Positions 20,461 to 28,506 of a stretch of DNA of 64,000 nucleotides are shown one piece after another (position 1 is the stretch's first letter; every line of letters begins with the position of its first letter). The DNA comes from Mycolicibacterium senegalense (GTDB taxonomy: Bacteria; Actinomycetota; Actinomycetes; Mycobacteriales; Mycobacteriaceae). The translations under genes and the position numbers were made by a program. The notes beneath the pieces are model-generated. The model made no database searches, was not told the origin of the DNA, and worked only from the letters and a program-made list of their open reading frames with translations. The stretch covers positions 62,001 to 126,000 of the forward strand of contig NZ_CP081000.1 of assembly GCF_019645875.1 (NCBI RefSeq). Reading direction: 5' to 3'.

Positions 20461-20496
20461 CAGTTTGGCCCAAACTGCAGCGGTGCAACGCTACGG
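20447..20496. promoter_or_regulatory. Nested palindromes upstream of whiB6, candidate operator
   Basis: Inner perfect palindrome CAGTTTGG-C-CCAAACTG (20461-20477), bracketed by outer arms CCGTAGCG (20447-20454) and CGCTACGG (20489-20496), nearly concentric. The inner element abuts the predicted whiB6 -35, and the left outer arm lies in the promoter spacer. This is the geometry of a dimeric regulator site. The binding protein cannot be named from sequence. Confidence 0.6.
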
Positions 20497-20550
20497 AAAT
20501 TTGCATTGTTAACGATGTGGAATCACCAGCAGAAAGTGTCCTTGCATCTA

Positions 20551-20609
20551 AAACCGCACGTCAGAACGCCGAGGGGTACCTCGGTGTACCCGTAGCAAGA
20601 GTGCGGTTT
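20551..20609. repeat. Nested stem-loop in the whiB6 intergenic region
   Basis: Perfect 9-bp arms AAACCGCAC (20551-20559) and GTGCGGTTT (20601-20609) enclose a perfect CCGAGG-GGTA-CCTCGG hairpin (20569-20584). It could be a structured 5' leader or small RNA, or paired protein sites. The rest of 20381-20766 holds five GTAGCG/CGCTAC hexamers (20449, 20489, 20612, 20626, 20669) and no gene. Confidence 0.5.
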
Positions 20610-20766
20610 GTGTAGCGCGCAAGCCGTAGCGCCGGAGTTGTTTGCTACAGAAGCGAAAAACCTAATGCGTAGCGGTGCTTCAGTCTGGGGTTAGGATTAG
20701 GACGTCCCGGCAACCGCTTCAGCACATCGGCTGAGGCTGAGCACATTGGCGAGGAAACAGCCCCGT

Positions 20767-21549
20767 ATGACCGACGCTGAGTACGACCTCGCCACCGGCG
20801 AGTTCGATGTCGGACTCATTCGCGCTGGTGCTGCAGCCGCGGCCAGGCGCCGCGAACTCGACATCAGCCAACGCAGTCTCGCCGCGGACGGGATCATCAA
20901 CGCCGGCGCCCTCATCGCGTTCGAGAAGGGTCGCAGCTGGCCCCGTGAGCGCACCCGGCTCAAGCTCGAAGAGGTTTTGCGCTGGCCGCCGGGCACCATC
21001 GCCCGGCTGCGCCAGGGCGGCCCGGTTCCGGATCCGGCGATGCCTGCCCCCGCACCCGTCGAACCACCGACTGTCGTCACCGCGCAACCGGCGCTGACCA
21101 CCACCCCGCCTGCCAGTGACGAGGTACCGCTGATCGCGCAGGCGGTCCTGACCGCCGTGAACACCCTGGAGACGACGATCGCCACGCTGCCCGCAGTCGG
21201 AGAACCCGAGTTCACGCCCCGGGTCACGTCCGTGCTCGCCGACCTTCGTCAGCTCGAGGCGGTGGCGGCGCGTGCCGCGCGGCTCAGCATGGTGACCCCC
21301 GCTTTGATCAAGGCGCTCAGCGCGGTTCGGCGGCAGATCGACGAGCTGACCACCCTCGCCGCCACCGCGCCCGGCGCCACCCTCGGGCAGCGCCTGTATG
21401 CCGCGCGTCGCCAGGCCAACCTGACGCTCAGTGAGACCGCAACGGCGGCAGGCGTTTCCGAGGACACTGTGGCCCGTGCCGAGGCCGAGTACCCCGTGGA
21501 CGCCCCCGCGGTGCACGCGCTGGAGGCACTGATCAGCGCGATGCGCTGA
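20767..21549 (+). CDS. Twin helix-turn-helix (XRE-like) protein
   Basis: A 260-aa protein with an HTH-like region at each end. The N-terminal one (about 18-75) reads ARRRELDISQRSLAADG, INAGALIAFEKGRSWP, RTRLKLEEVLRWPPGTI. The C-terminal one (about 198-258) reads GQRLYAARRQANLTLSETAT, AAGVSEDTVARAEAEYP. A proline-rich linker (about 80-115) and a helical middle section separate them. ATG 20767 is chosen because GAGGA lies 12 nt upstream; an in-frame TTG at 20746 has no ribosome site. It diverges from whiB6 across the palindrome-rich region and lies upstream of the ESX-1 genes, in the position of Rv3863 in M. tuberculosis; I cannot confirm homology. It probably regulates itself, whiB6 or ESX-1 genes. 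Confidence 0.7.
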   Translation: MTDAEYDLATGEFDVGLIRAGAAAAARRRELDISQRSLAADGIINAGALIAFEKGRSWPRERTRLKLEEVLRWPPGTIARLRQGGPVPDPAMPAPAPVEPPTVVTAQPALTTTPPASDEVPLIAQAVLTAVNTLETTIATLPAVGEPEFTPRVTSVLADLRQLEAVAARAARLSMVTPALIKALSAVRRQIDELTTLAATAPGATLGQRLYAARRQANLTLSETATAAGVSEDTVARAEAEYPVDAPAVHALEALISAMR

Positions 21550-21562
21550 CCCGAGATCCCGG

Positions 21563-23062
21563 CTAGTTGTCCCGGCGGTCGTCCTGGGTCGGGAAATGCT
21601 CGGCCAGGGCGGCGGCGATCTCGAGGAACTTGCGCCGGGTCGCGGTCGACATCTCGCGCGGATCCACCACGCCGCCGGGCCGCAGGTGCCCGTCGTAAGG
21701 CACCTCGATCACGCGCTGCCCCTGGCCCGAGAACTGACCGGCCAGGATGGAGCGCGTGCGCTTGTCGGCATGGCCGTCGGAGTCGTTGAGCACCACGACC
21801 GTCCGCTGCAGAAGGCCCGTCATCTCGTGGGCGGCCAGCCAGTCCAGCGTCTGGCCGGCGGTGGCGGCGCCGTCGACCCACGGTGAGGACACCACGATCA
21901 AGCCGTCGAGATCGCGCAGCACCTCCTGGGTGACCGGCGAGTCCATGGTGGAACTGCAGTCCACCACCGAGATCGAGAAGTGCTTGTCGAGTCGGGTGGT
22001 GGCCTCGCGGTAGATGGCCGCGTCGAGCACCCGGCGGCGAGCCGGGGTCCCCTCGCCGGCCAGGACGAACAGGCCTGCGGCGTTGTTGCCGACGCGGCTG
22101 CGCACGTCGGCGAACGAGTCCAGGTGCTTGTCGTTGGCCAGTTCCCAGTACGAGCTCTGTGCCTGCGGATCGACGCGGCTGCCCAGCTTGCCGAAGGACG
22201 TGTCGGCGTCGATGGCCACCACCCGGTCGTCTTGACGCAATTGGGCGAAGATCGAGCCGACGCTGGCCGAGACGGTGGTTTTGCCGACGCCGCCCTTGCC
22301 CATCACGCCGACTTTGTAGTGGCCGCGCAGGGCACCTTTGATCTTGGCTTCGAGTTCGGCCTGACGGAGGTCCTCCGGTGAAGGACCGGGGTTGATCAAC
22401 CCGAATGTGGCGCGGTACACGAACAGTCGCCAGCCGCTGGCCGGTGGCTGACGCTTCGGCGGCAGCAGTTCATTGACCCGGATGCGGTCGGCGTAGGAAC
22501 CGGTCGGCAGTGGCGGCACACCCGGCGAGGCGTTCGGGTCCGGTGCGAATCCGCCTTCGGCAGGCCAGGGTTGGCCAGGCGGCGGGCCGTAGGGGTGCTG
22601 CGGGGGCGGGCCCCCGGGCCCGGGCGGTCGCTGAGACGGGAGCTGCCAGCCCGGGGGATGGTGCTCCCATGCGTCGGGCCGGTTTTCCGGATGCCCCTGG
22701 GCGGGCGGAGGCTGGTGCGGGGGAGCAGGGTGGCCATCGTGTGGCGGCGCCGGCGGAGGTGGGGGCGGTGGCGGCGGCTGCTGTTGCGGCGGGGTAGGCG
22801 GCGCCGGGGGTGCCTCCCGGAAGGTGCTGCGCGCCCGCTCGGCGTCCGGGTCGGTCGGCACGCCTTGCGTGGCGCCGGGATCGTCGGGATCGCTCGTTTT
22901 CTCCGGCGGTTTCGACGGCACGAAGTTGACCGGCGGGCGCCCGGGTATCGACGGCGGAGCCGGCGGCTTGCGGCGCGTGGGCCGGGTGTCCGGCTCGAAA
23001 TCGGATTCCTCCGGACCCGTCCAGCCGAGCTCTCTACGCAAGGTGTCGTCGGGGTCGGGCAC
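21563..23062 (-). CDS. EspI-like MinD/ParA-type ATPase with proline-rich N-terminus
   Basis: A 499-aa protein. About 190 residues rich in Pro, Gly and Gln (with runs of PPPPP and PPPQHP) are followed by a MinD-like domain: deviant Walker A KGGVGK ending at Lys261, AIDADTSFGKLGSRV, and VVDCSSTMDSPV. The linker phrase RLFVYRATFGLINPGPSPED mirrors the linker of EspI at 36617 (HWLYLTTRINLGLSPDEIYE), so the two are paralogs. I place the start at GTG 23062 because GGAGGAG lies 8 nt upstream; GTG 23086 has no such site. Genes of this type flank type VII loci; EspI itself affects ESX-1 under low ATP. The role of this copy is unknown. It is divergent from espE. Confidence 0.75.
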   Translation of the reverse strand: MPDPDDTLRRELGWTGPEESDFEPDTRPTRRKPPAPPSIPGRPPVNFVPSKPPEKTSDPDDPGATQGVPTDPDAERARSTFREAPPAPPTPPQQQPPPPPPPPPAPPHDGHPAPPHQPPPAQGHPENRPDAWEHHPPGWQLPSQRPPGPGGPPPQHPYGPPPGQPWPAEGGFAPDPNASPGVPPLPTGSYADRIRVNELLPPKRQPPASGWRLFVYRATFGLINPGPSPEDLRQAELEAKIKGALRGHYKVGVMGKGGVGKTTVSASVGSIFAQLRQDDRVVAIDADTSFGKLGSRVDPQAQSSYWELANDKHLDSFADVRSRVGNNAAGLFVLAGEGTPARRRVLDAAIYREATTRLDKHFSISVVDCSSTMDSPVTQEVLRDLDGLIVVSSPWVDGAATAGQTLDWLAAHEMTGLLQRTVVVLNDSDGHADKRTRSILAGQFSGQGQRVIEVPYDGHLRPGGVVDPREMSTATRRKFLEIAAALAEHFPTQDDRRDN

Positions 23063-23453
23063 GCCTGAATCTCCTCCGGAACTCACACACGGGAACTTTG
23101 AACGTGCTCAAGTATCGACCACAACGCGTCCGGCTTGCATGATCCGCCCACAATCGGCTCGAAATTACGGTGCAGCAAATTTGTGCGGCAAACGTCCGCG
23201 GGCCCTGCTCCCGCGGCCGAATGTGCGCCGGCGGCGGCGGCCCAGGGCTCCGCAGGCCCCAGATCGGGCGGTCTGCGCCGGATTGCCTGCCGCGCGTCCG
23301 GGCCATCCGGTGAAACGACATCTCAACTGCAATAAACGGAGGTCGTAGGGCCTGCGCGCGGGGCCGGTCCGGGCGGCTGTGAGCGTCGAAATTGGTGCGC
23401 TGACCGGGTCAGATGCGCTGGTAATCTCTGTTCGGGCGAAGGGGAAACGGGGC
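23063..23453. promoter_or_regulatory. Divergent intergenic region; candidate espE promoter
   Basis: No gene was seen in these 391 bp between the EspI-like gene (-) and espE (+). CTGACC (23400-23405) and TAATCT (23422-23427) with a 16-bp spacer form a plausible promoter giving a short espE leader of about 20 nt that contains GAAGGGGA. The middle part is very GC-rich with no obvious long palindrome. Confidence 0.4.
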
Positions 23454-25010
23454 ATGGGACTGCTGGGCGACATTGCCGATTTCGGCAAAGGCGTGATCGA
23501 GAACAACGTCAAGTGGAGCGAGCGCGCCGCCAAGGTCGGAGAGTTCATCGCCCGCAACACCGTGGGCGCCGAACTCGAGCAGGTCGGCAGGTTCGGCGGC
23601 CAGATCGTCGGCCTCAGCCAGAAGGCCGCCGGTTTTGTCGCCTCCCGCATCGGCCAGCGGCTCATCAGGGCCGCCCGGTCGCCTGTCCTGATCGCCGGTC
23701 AGCAGACCATCGAGTCGATGAAACGCAGCACCGGAGTCGGCGATCCGGACAACGGCCGGCTCTTCGGTGACGGGGCAGATCAGATGGGCGCGGTCGGGCA
23801 GGTGCTCGTGTCGGCGTTCCCGGACGACAGCTGGAACAGCGGCGGCGCCAGCGCCTACGCGGGCCGCAACACCGAGCAGGTCGGCCGGGTCCAGACCATG
23901 CTCGGGCTCGACAACATGGTGGCCGGGGTGCTTGCGGCCGAAGCCGATCAGATCGCGGCTACCCGTGACAGTCTCGACGGCCACTCCGACTGGCTGGGCG
24001 CGATGAGCCTGCTCACCACGAGCGCAGGCATCATTCCAGGGTTCGGGACGGCCGCCCAGATGTCAGCCGAGGTCGCGATGGTCGCCAAGGCGGTCAGCGA
24101 TTCCAGCGGCGACCTCAAGACCCTGCGTGGCCACATTGACCAGAACGCAGCCGTATTGCACACCGCGGCAGCGCAATACGAAACCCTGGCCGGCGGTGCG
24201 GCCCCGATCTGCGCGGACTTCGCGCCGCTGGCCGACGACCCGCAGGTGTCCGACCCAGAGGCAGATCCGCAGGCAGGCCCGGCGACCGTCGCGGCGGGAT
24301 TCCCGGGCGGCGGCGCTCCGTCCGGTGGGGGTGGGCCGTCAGGTGGTGGCGGTGCACCTGCGGGCTCCCCGTCGCCGGTCTCGGCTCCTTCCATGCCGTC
24401 GACCACGCCGGCCGCCGCGGCGTCGCCCTCGTCAGCTGCGGCCTCCGAGGCCGCGGGTGCGCTCGGCTCACTTCTGGGGTCGTTGGTGAGCCCGCTCGGC
24501 GGAATCCTGGGCGGCGTACTGCAGGCCGCCGGCCAGGCGGTGACCCAGGCGGCGCAGATGGGCAGTCAGGCGGCCGGGCAGCTGGGCGGCCCGGGTTCCG
24601 GTGCGGCCGAGCTCGACAAGGCGTCGGACATGGCCGGCACCACTGCTGACGACCCCGATGATCGCGACGACCAGGACGGCCGAGACAACGACGCTGACGA
24701 AGACGGTGAGGACGAGAAGGACGGCGAGGGCAAGGCCGGCGAGCCGGAGAAGGAAGAAAAGGATCAGCCCGACGGCCCGGTAGGGGCAGATTCTGCCGGT
24801 GAACCGGCTGATCCGCTGAGCGCGGGCGCCGATGCCGAGGCCGCCAAGACTCTGCCGCCGGACCTCGAGGCGATGGCCGCCGGCAGCGGCGTCGCGGGCC
24901 GGGCTCCGGTGCATGTCGGGGCGGATTTCGAGCAGGGCCAGCTGCACATGGCAGCGGCGGCTACATTAGATCGCGGTGTACCCGGATCTGCGGCCGTGAT
25001 CGACAGGTAA
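23454..25010 (+). CDS. espE: ESX-1 secreted substrate EspE
   Basis: A 518-aa protein, first gene of the ESX-1 operon. The N-terminal 270 residues are helical, with the W/Y motif shared by EspA and EspE proteins: FPDDSWNSGGASAYAGRNTE around residue 125. A hydrophobic stretch (LLTTSAGIIPGFGTAAQ) is also seen. A Gly/Ser/Pro linker and a strongly acidic stretch (DDPDDRDDQDGRDNDADED) follow, ending in PVHVGADFEQGQLHM. I chose ATG 23454 (MGLLGDIADFGKG) over an in-frame GTG at 23379 because it has GAAGGGGA upstream and matches the family start. EspE is exported by ESX-1, partners EspF and depends on the chaperone-like EspH, all encoded downstream. Two shorter relatives lie at 46787 and 53608. Confidence 0.88.
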   Translation: MGLLGDIADFGKGVIENNVKWSERAAKVGEFIARNTVGAELEQVGRFGGQIVGLSQKAAGFVASRIGQRLIRAARSPVLIAGQQTIESMKRSTGVGDPDNGRLFGDGADQMGAVGQVLVSAFPDDSWNSGGASAYAGRNTEQVGRVQTMLGLDNMVAGVLAAEADQIAATRDSLDGHSDWLGAMSLLTTSAGIIPGFGTAAQMSAEVAMVAKAVSDSSGDLKTLRGHIDQNAAVLHTAAAQYETLAGGAAPICADFAPLADDPQVSDPEADPQAGPATVAAGFPGGGAPSGGGGPSGGGGAPAGSPSPVSAPSMPSTTPAAAASPSSAAASEAAGALGSLLGSLVSPLGGILGGVLQAAGQAVTQAAQMGSQAAGQLGGPGSGAAELDKASDMAGTTADDPDDRDDQDGRDNDADEDGEDEKDGEGKAGEPEKEEKDQPDGPVGADSAGEPADPLSAGADAEAAKTLPPDLEAMAAGSGVAGRAPVHVGADFEQGQLHMAAAATLDRGVPGSAAVIDR

Positions 25011-25042
25011 GAATCCGGGGACAGGGATCGAGGGGAATTTTC

Positions 25043-25354
25043 ATGGCGGGTGATTTGCGGGTTGCCACCGCTCATTTGCACGAGCTATCGGCCAAGCAAG
25101 GACAGGCGGCTACCGGTCTGGTTGCGGCCACCGGGGTCGTCGACGGTGTCGATGCGTCGGTGCGCGTCACGCACGGGCCGATTTCGTCGTCGACGGCGGA
25201 GGCCGTCGCGGCCGCGCTGCGGGCGCGTCGAGCAGCGGGCACCGGTATGGCCAGGGTGTCGCGGGACCTCGGCGAGAAGCTCACTCGCGCAGCGGGCGGC
25301 TACGACCGGACGGATTCGACGATGGCCGGCGCCCTCCACGGAACCGTTCGGTAG
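25043..25354 (+). CDS. espF: ESX-1 substrate EspF
   Basis: A 103-aa helical protein of the EspC/EspF type, the same length as M. tuberculosis EspF. It starts MAGDLRVATAHLHELSAKQG and carries the secretion motif YxxxD as Tyr87-Asp91 in GGYDRTDS, after a helix-turn-helix body typical of WXG100-like folds. EspF is thought to pair with EspE for export, as EspC pairs with EspA. GAGGGGAA precedes the ATG. Related copies are at 47545 and 54485. Confidence 0.88.
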   Translation: MAGDLRVATAHLHELSAKQGQAATGLVAATGVVDGVDASVRVTHGPISSSTAEAVAAALRARRAAGTGMARVSRDLGEKLTRAAGGYDRTDSTMAGALHGTVR

Positions 25355-25366
25355 GAGAGCGCACTG

Positions 25367-26215
25367 ATGACCAATTCGTTCAGCGCTGACGCGAACACCG
25401 CGGCCATCGACGACGTCGTCGGGGCCGAATTGACCATCGACGGAATCCTGGTGGTCGCCGACAAGCTGGGACTGGCGGATTTCCCGCCCTCGATGGGAAT
25501 CCGGCTGAACATTCCGCAACCCGACCTACGCAAAGTCGTGTGGGAGCAGGTCGAGCGCGATCTGATGGCCCAGGGGGTGCTGGACGTTTTCGGCAATCCT
25601 CACCCGGAGGTGGCCGCCATGCTGGACACCTTGAGCCGGCCCGAACGCACGTTGGAGGGGCGCTGGTGGCGTCGCGACGCGGGCGGGAAGATGATCCGCT
25701 TCGTGGTGTGCCGCAAGGGTGGTCGGCATGTGGTCGCCGCGCGCGACAACGACATGCTGGTACTGCAGCGGGTGGCCGCGCAGGTGGGTCTGGCGGGCAT
25801 GGTGATGACCGTGCTCGGCGAAGGCATGCCGGCCAATGTCGAACCGTTGACCGGGGTCGCGGCGACCCTGGCCAACTGCAGGACGGCCGACGAGCTGACC
25901 GGCTACGGCATTCCGCCGACGTCGGCCCGGGTGTACGCCAACATCATCTCCGAGCCGGAGAGCTGGGTGGAGCTCGTGGTTTCCGAGCGAAACCCGGGTG
26001 GCACCACCTCTCAGGTCGACGTGGCCGCAGGAGTGCTCGATTCCAAGCAGGGACGCATCGTGTCCATCCCGCGCAAGGTGAACGGGGAGCTCTACGGCAG
26101 CTTCCTGACCGGGACCAGAGACAATCTGCAGCGGGCCCTGGAAGCGCTGATCGAATTCCTGCCCTCGGGTTCGTGGTTCGACAAGTCCGAACCGGATAGC
26201 TCCTACCTGCACTGA
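25367..26215 (+). CDS. espG1: ESX-1 PE/PPE chaperone EspG1
   Basis: A 282-aa cytosolic protein, one residue shorter than M. tuberculosis EspG1. EspG proteins bind the tip of PPE proteins and keep PE-PPE pairs soluble until they reach the secretion channel; here the client should be PE35-PPE68 (34109-35773). Family features seen are the N-terminal AIDDVVGAELTIDGILVVAD beta region, WWRRDAGGKMIRFVVC, and a C-terminal IVSIPRKVNGELYGSFLTGT. The start ATG follows TAGGAGAG. It lies 12 nt after espF and 14 nt before espH, in one operon. This gene is absent from the two extra espE/F/H cassettes of this window. Confidence 0.9.
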   Translation: MTNSFSADANTAAIDDVVGAELTIDGILVVADKLGLADFPPSMGIRLNIPQPDLRKVVWEQVERDLMAQGVLDVFGNPHPEVAAMLDTLSRPERTLEGRWWRRDAGGKMIRFVVCRKGGRHVVAARDNDMLVLQRVAAQVGLAGMVMTVLGEGMPANVEPLTGVAATLANCRTADELTGYGIPPTSARVYANIISEPESWVELVVSERNPGGTTSQVDVAAGVLDSKQGRIVSIPRKVNGELYGSFLTGTRDNLQRALEALIEFLPSGSWFDKSEPDSSYLH

Positions 26216-26229
26216 AAGAGGCCGCAACG

Positions 26230-26787
26230 GTGGGTGACTTTCCGCCACATCATCCGGACGACGATGACGACTATCACGATCTTTCGGCGCTGGACTTCGC
26301 GTCTTCGGACGACAACTCGGACGCGGCGGCTCTAGATGCGTTCGGCACGTACGACGACGGCGGTGTCGTATTTAGCGACCCCGCAGCAGATGACACGGAG
26401 ACCGACGACGGTGAGCGGCCCGACGGTGCTCGCGAGGAGGACGAAAACCTTGCGGTGCCGTTGTTCACCGTCACCAACCCGCCCGAAACCGTCACGGTGA
26501 CGGCATTCATGGACGGTCGGGTGCACCAGATCGAATTGGCACCCAAAGTCACCAACCTGACCGAACGGGATCTCGCCGAGGAGATTCTCGTGATCGCGGG
26601 CCTGGCCGCTCAACAGGCCAAATCCGCGCAGTACTCGTTCATGCTCGCAGGTATGCGCGAACATGGGCACGACGACGCGGCGACCCGCGACTTTCTGACC
26701 CGCGACCTGGATCTGCTCACCCCGGAGCAAGCCGATGATGCTCGGGCCCAGGTCTTTTCGACTCGCTATGGAGGCGATCATGGTTGA
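26230..26787 (+). CDS. espH: ESX-1 chaperone-like protein EspH
   Basis: A 185-aa protein starting at GTG 26230. The N-terminal 75 residues are extremely acidic (HPDDDDDYHDLSALDFASSD). A compact domain follows: VTNPPETVTVTAFMDGRVHQ, then IELAPKVTNLTERDLAEEIL and a helical end. EspH is required for export of EspE, and this cytosolic acidic protein probably binds EspE-EspF. It overlaps the eccA1 start by 8 nt. Paralogs at 47903 and 54839 keep both the acidic N-terminus and the NPP-TVTV core. Confidence 0.87.
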   Translation: MGDFPPHHPDDDDDYHDLSALDFASSDDNSDAAALDAFGTYDDGGVVFSDPAADDTETDDGERPDGAREEDENLAVPLFTVTNPPETVTVTAFMDGRVHQIELAPKVTNLTERDLAEEILVIAGLAAQQAKSAQYSFMLAGMREHGHDDAATRDFLTRDLDLLTPEQADDARAQVFSTRYGGDHG

Positions 26788-28504
26788 CCACCTCGCTGGG
26801 ATGTTCGGCTCGGCAGTCGGGATGCTGAGCAGTTCCCCGGCCCGCTCGCTCGAGATGTTCACCGAGATCACCAATTACGACGAGTCCGCATGTGATGCGT
26901 GGATCGGTCGGATCCGGTGCGGTGATACCGACCGGGTGACGCTGTTCCGGGCCTGGTACTCGCGCTCGAACTTCGGCCAGCTGGCCGGTACCGCCGAGAT
27001 CTCGATGAACAGTGTCGGTGCCCGGATCCCGATCGGCGGCATCTACGGCAAGGACATCTCCTACCCGATCAACTCTCCACTGGCGATCACCATGGGCTTC
27101 GCGGTGCAGGAGGCCTCGGAGGGCAACTTCGCCGACGCGATGGAGGCGCTCGAAGGCGCACCGGCCGCTGGGTCCGATCATCTGGTGGCCTGGGTCAAAG
27201 CCGTGATCTACGGTGCGGCGCAACGCTGGACCGATGTGATCGACCAGGTGCGCGGCGCCGACCAGTGGCCCGACAAGTTCCTTGCTGCCGCGGCAGGCGT
27301 GGCCCACGGTGTGGCGGCGGCCAACCTCGGTCTGTTCACCGAGGCTGACCGCAGGCTCACCGAGGCCAATGACACGCCGGCCGGCCAGGCATGCGCCCCC
27401 GCGATCGCCTGGTATCTGGCGATGGCCCGTCGCTACCAGGGCAACGAGGAATCGGCTCAGGTTCTGCTGGAATGGCTGCAGGCGAACTTCCCTGAGCCCA
27501 AAGTCACTGCGGCACTGCGCGATCCGGCGTACCGGCTGGAGACCCTGACTCCCGAGAAGATCGCTGCCCGCACCGACCCGTGGGATCCCTCCAGCGTGGT
27601 GGCCGACACCTCGGGACGGGACAAGCTGCTGGCCGAGGCGCAGGCCGAGCTCGACCGGCAGATCGGCCTGGGCCGGGTCAAGGAACAGATCGAGGCGTAT
27701 CGGGCCGCGACCCAGATGGCCCGGATCCGAGCCGCGCGCGGCATGAAGGTGGCCCAGACCTCCAAGCACATGATCTTCGCGGGTCCCCCAGGCACCGGTA
27801 AGACGACGATCGCGCGCGTGGTGGCCAACATCCTGGCCGGCCTCGGCGTCATCGCCGAGCCGAAGCTGATCGAGACCTCGCGCAAGGATTTCGTCGCGGA
27901 GTACGAAGGTCAGTCGGCGGTGAAGACGGCCAAGACGATCGATCGGGCGCTCGGCGGCGTGCTGTTCATCGACGAGGCCTACACCCTGGTGCAGGAACGC
28001 GACGGCCGCGCCGACCCGTTCGGCACCGAGGCGCTGGACACCCTGCTGGCCCGGATGGAGAACGACCGCGACCGGCTGGTGGTGATCATCGCCGGCTACA
28101 GCAACGACATCGATCGCCTGCTGGAGACCAACGACGGCCTGCGGTCGCGGTTCGCCACCCGCATCGAGTTCGACTCGTACTCGCCCGATGACATCGTGGA
28201 GATCACGAAAGTCATTGCCAAGGCCAATGATTCACAGCTCGATGACGAGGCGGCCAAGCGGGTGCACGAGGCGGCGAGCCTGCTGAGTCAGCGCACCCTC
28301 AACGGCAAGCCCGCGCTGGACATCGCCGGTAACGGGCGCTACGCCCGGCAGTTGGTGGAGGCCGGTGAGCAGAACCGTGACATGCGGCTGGCCAAGTCCC
28401 TGGACTTCGAGAACTTGGGTGTCGAGCAACTCAGTGAGGTCAACGGAGAAGACATGGCAGCGGCGATCGCGGCGGTTCACAGCCGCCTGAACATCGGCGC
28501 GTAG
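26780..28504 (+). CDS. eccA1: ESX-1 AAA+ ATPase EccA1
   Basis: A 574-aa cytosolic AAA+ ATPase of the CbxX/CfqX type. The N-terminal 280 residues form TPR-like helices. The C-terminal ATPase has Walker A GPPGTGKT (335-342), Walker B LFIDEA (about 394-400), sensor-like IIAGYSNDI and an arginine-finger region [11 protein letters not shown]. EccA proteins help release substrates from chaperones. The length equals the M. tuberculosis protein within one residue when the ATG at 26780 ([10 protein letters not shown]) is used; an in-frame ATG at 26735 lies inside espH and would add 15 residues. The 8-nt overlap with espH suggests coupled translation. Confidence 0.95.
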   Translation: MVDHLAGMFGSAVGMLSSSPARSLEMFTEITNYDESACDAWIGRIRCGDTDRVTLFRAWYSRSNFGQLAGTAEISMNSVGARIPIGGIYGKDISYPINSPLAITMGFAVQEASEGNFADAMEALEGAPAAGSDHLVAWVKAVIYGAAQRWTDVIDQVRGADQWPDKFLAAAAGVAHGVAAANLGLFTEADRRLTEANDTPAGQACAPAIAWYLAMARRYQGNEESAQVLLEWLQANFPEPKVTAALRDPAYRLETLTPEKIAARTDPWDPSSVVADTSGRDKLLAEAQAELDRQIGLGRVKEQIEAYRAATQMARIRAARGMKVAQTSKHMIFAGPPGTGKTTIARVVANILAGLGVIAEPKLIETSRKDFVAEYEGQSAVKTAKTIDRALGGVLFIDEAYTLVQERDGRADPFGTEALDTLLARMENDRDRLVVIIAGYSNDIDRLLETNDGLRSRFATRIEFDSYSPDDIVEITKVIAKANDSQLDDEAAKRVHEAASLLSQRTLNGKPALDIAGNGRYARQLVEAGEQNRDMRLAKSLDFENLGVEQLSEVNGEDMAAAIAAVHSRLNIGA

Positions 28505-28506
28505 CG

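Noticed and set aside
20310..20615. 101-aa + frame across whiB6 and its upstream region
   Set aside because: Overlaps whiB6 antisense, crosses palindromes and has no ribosome site.
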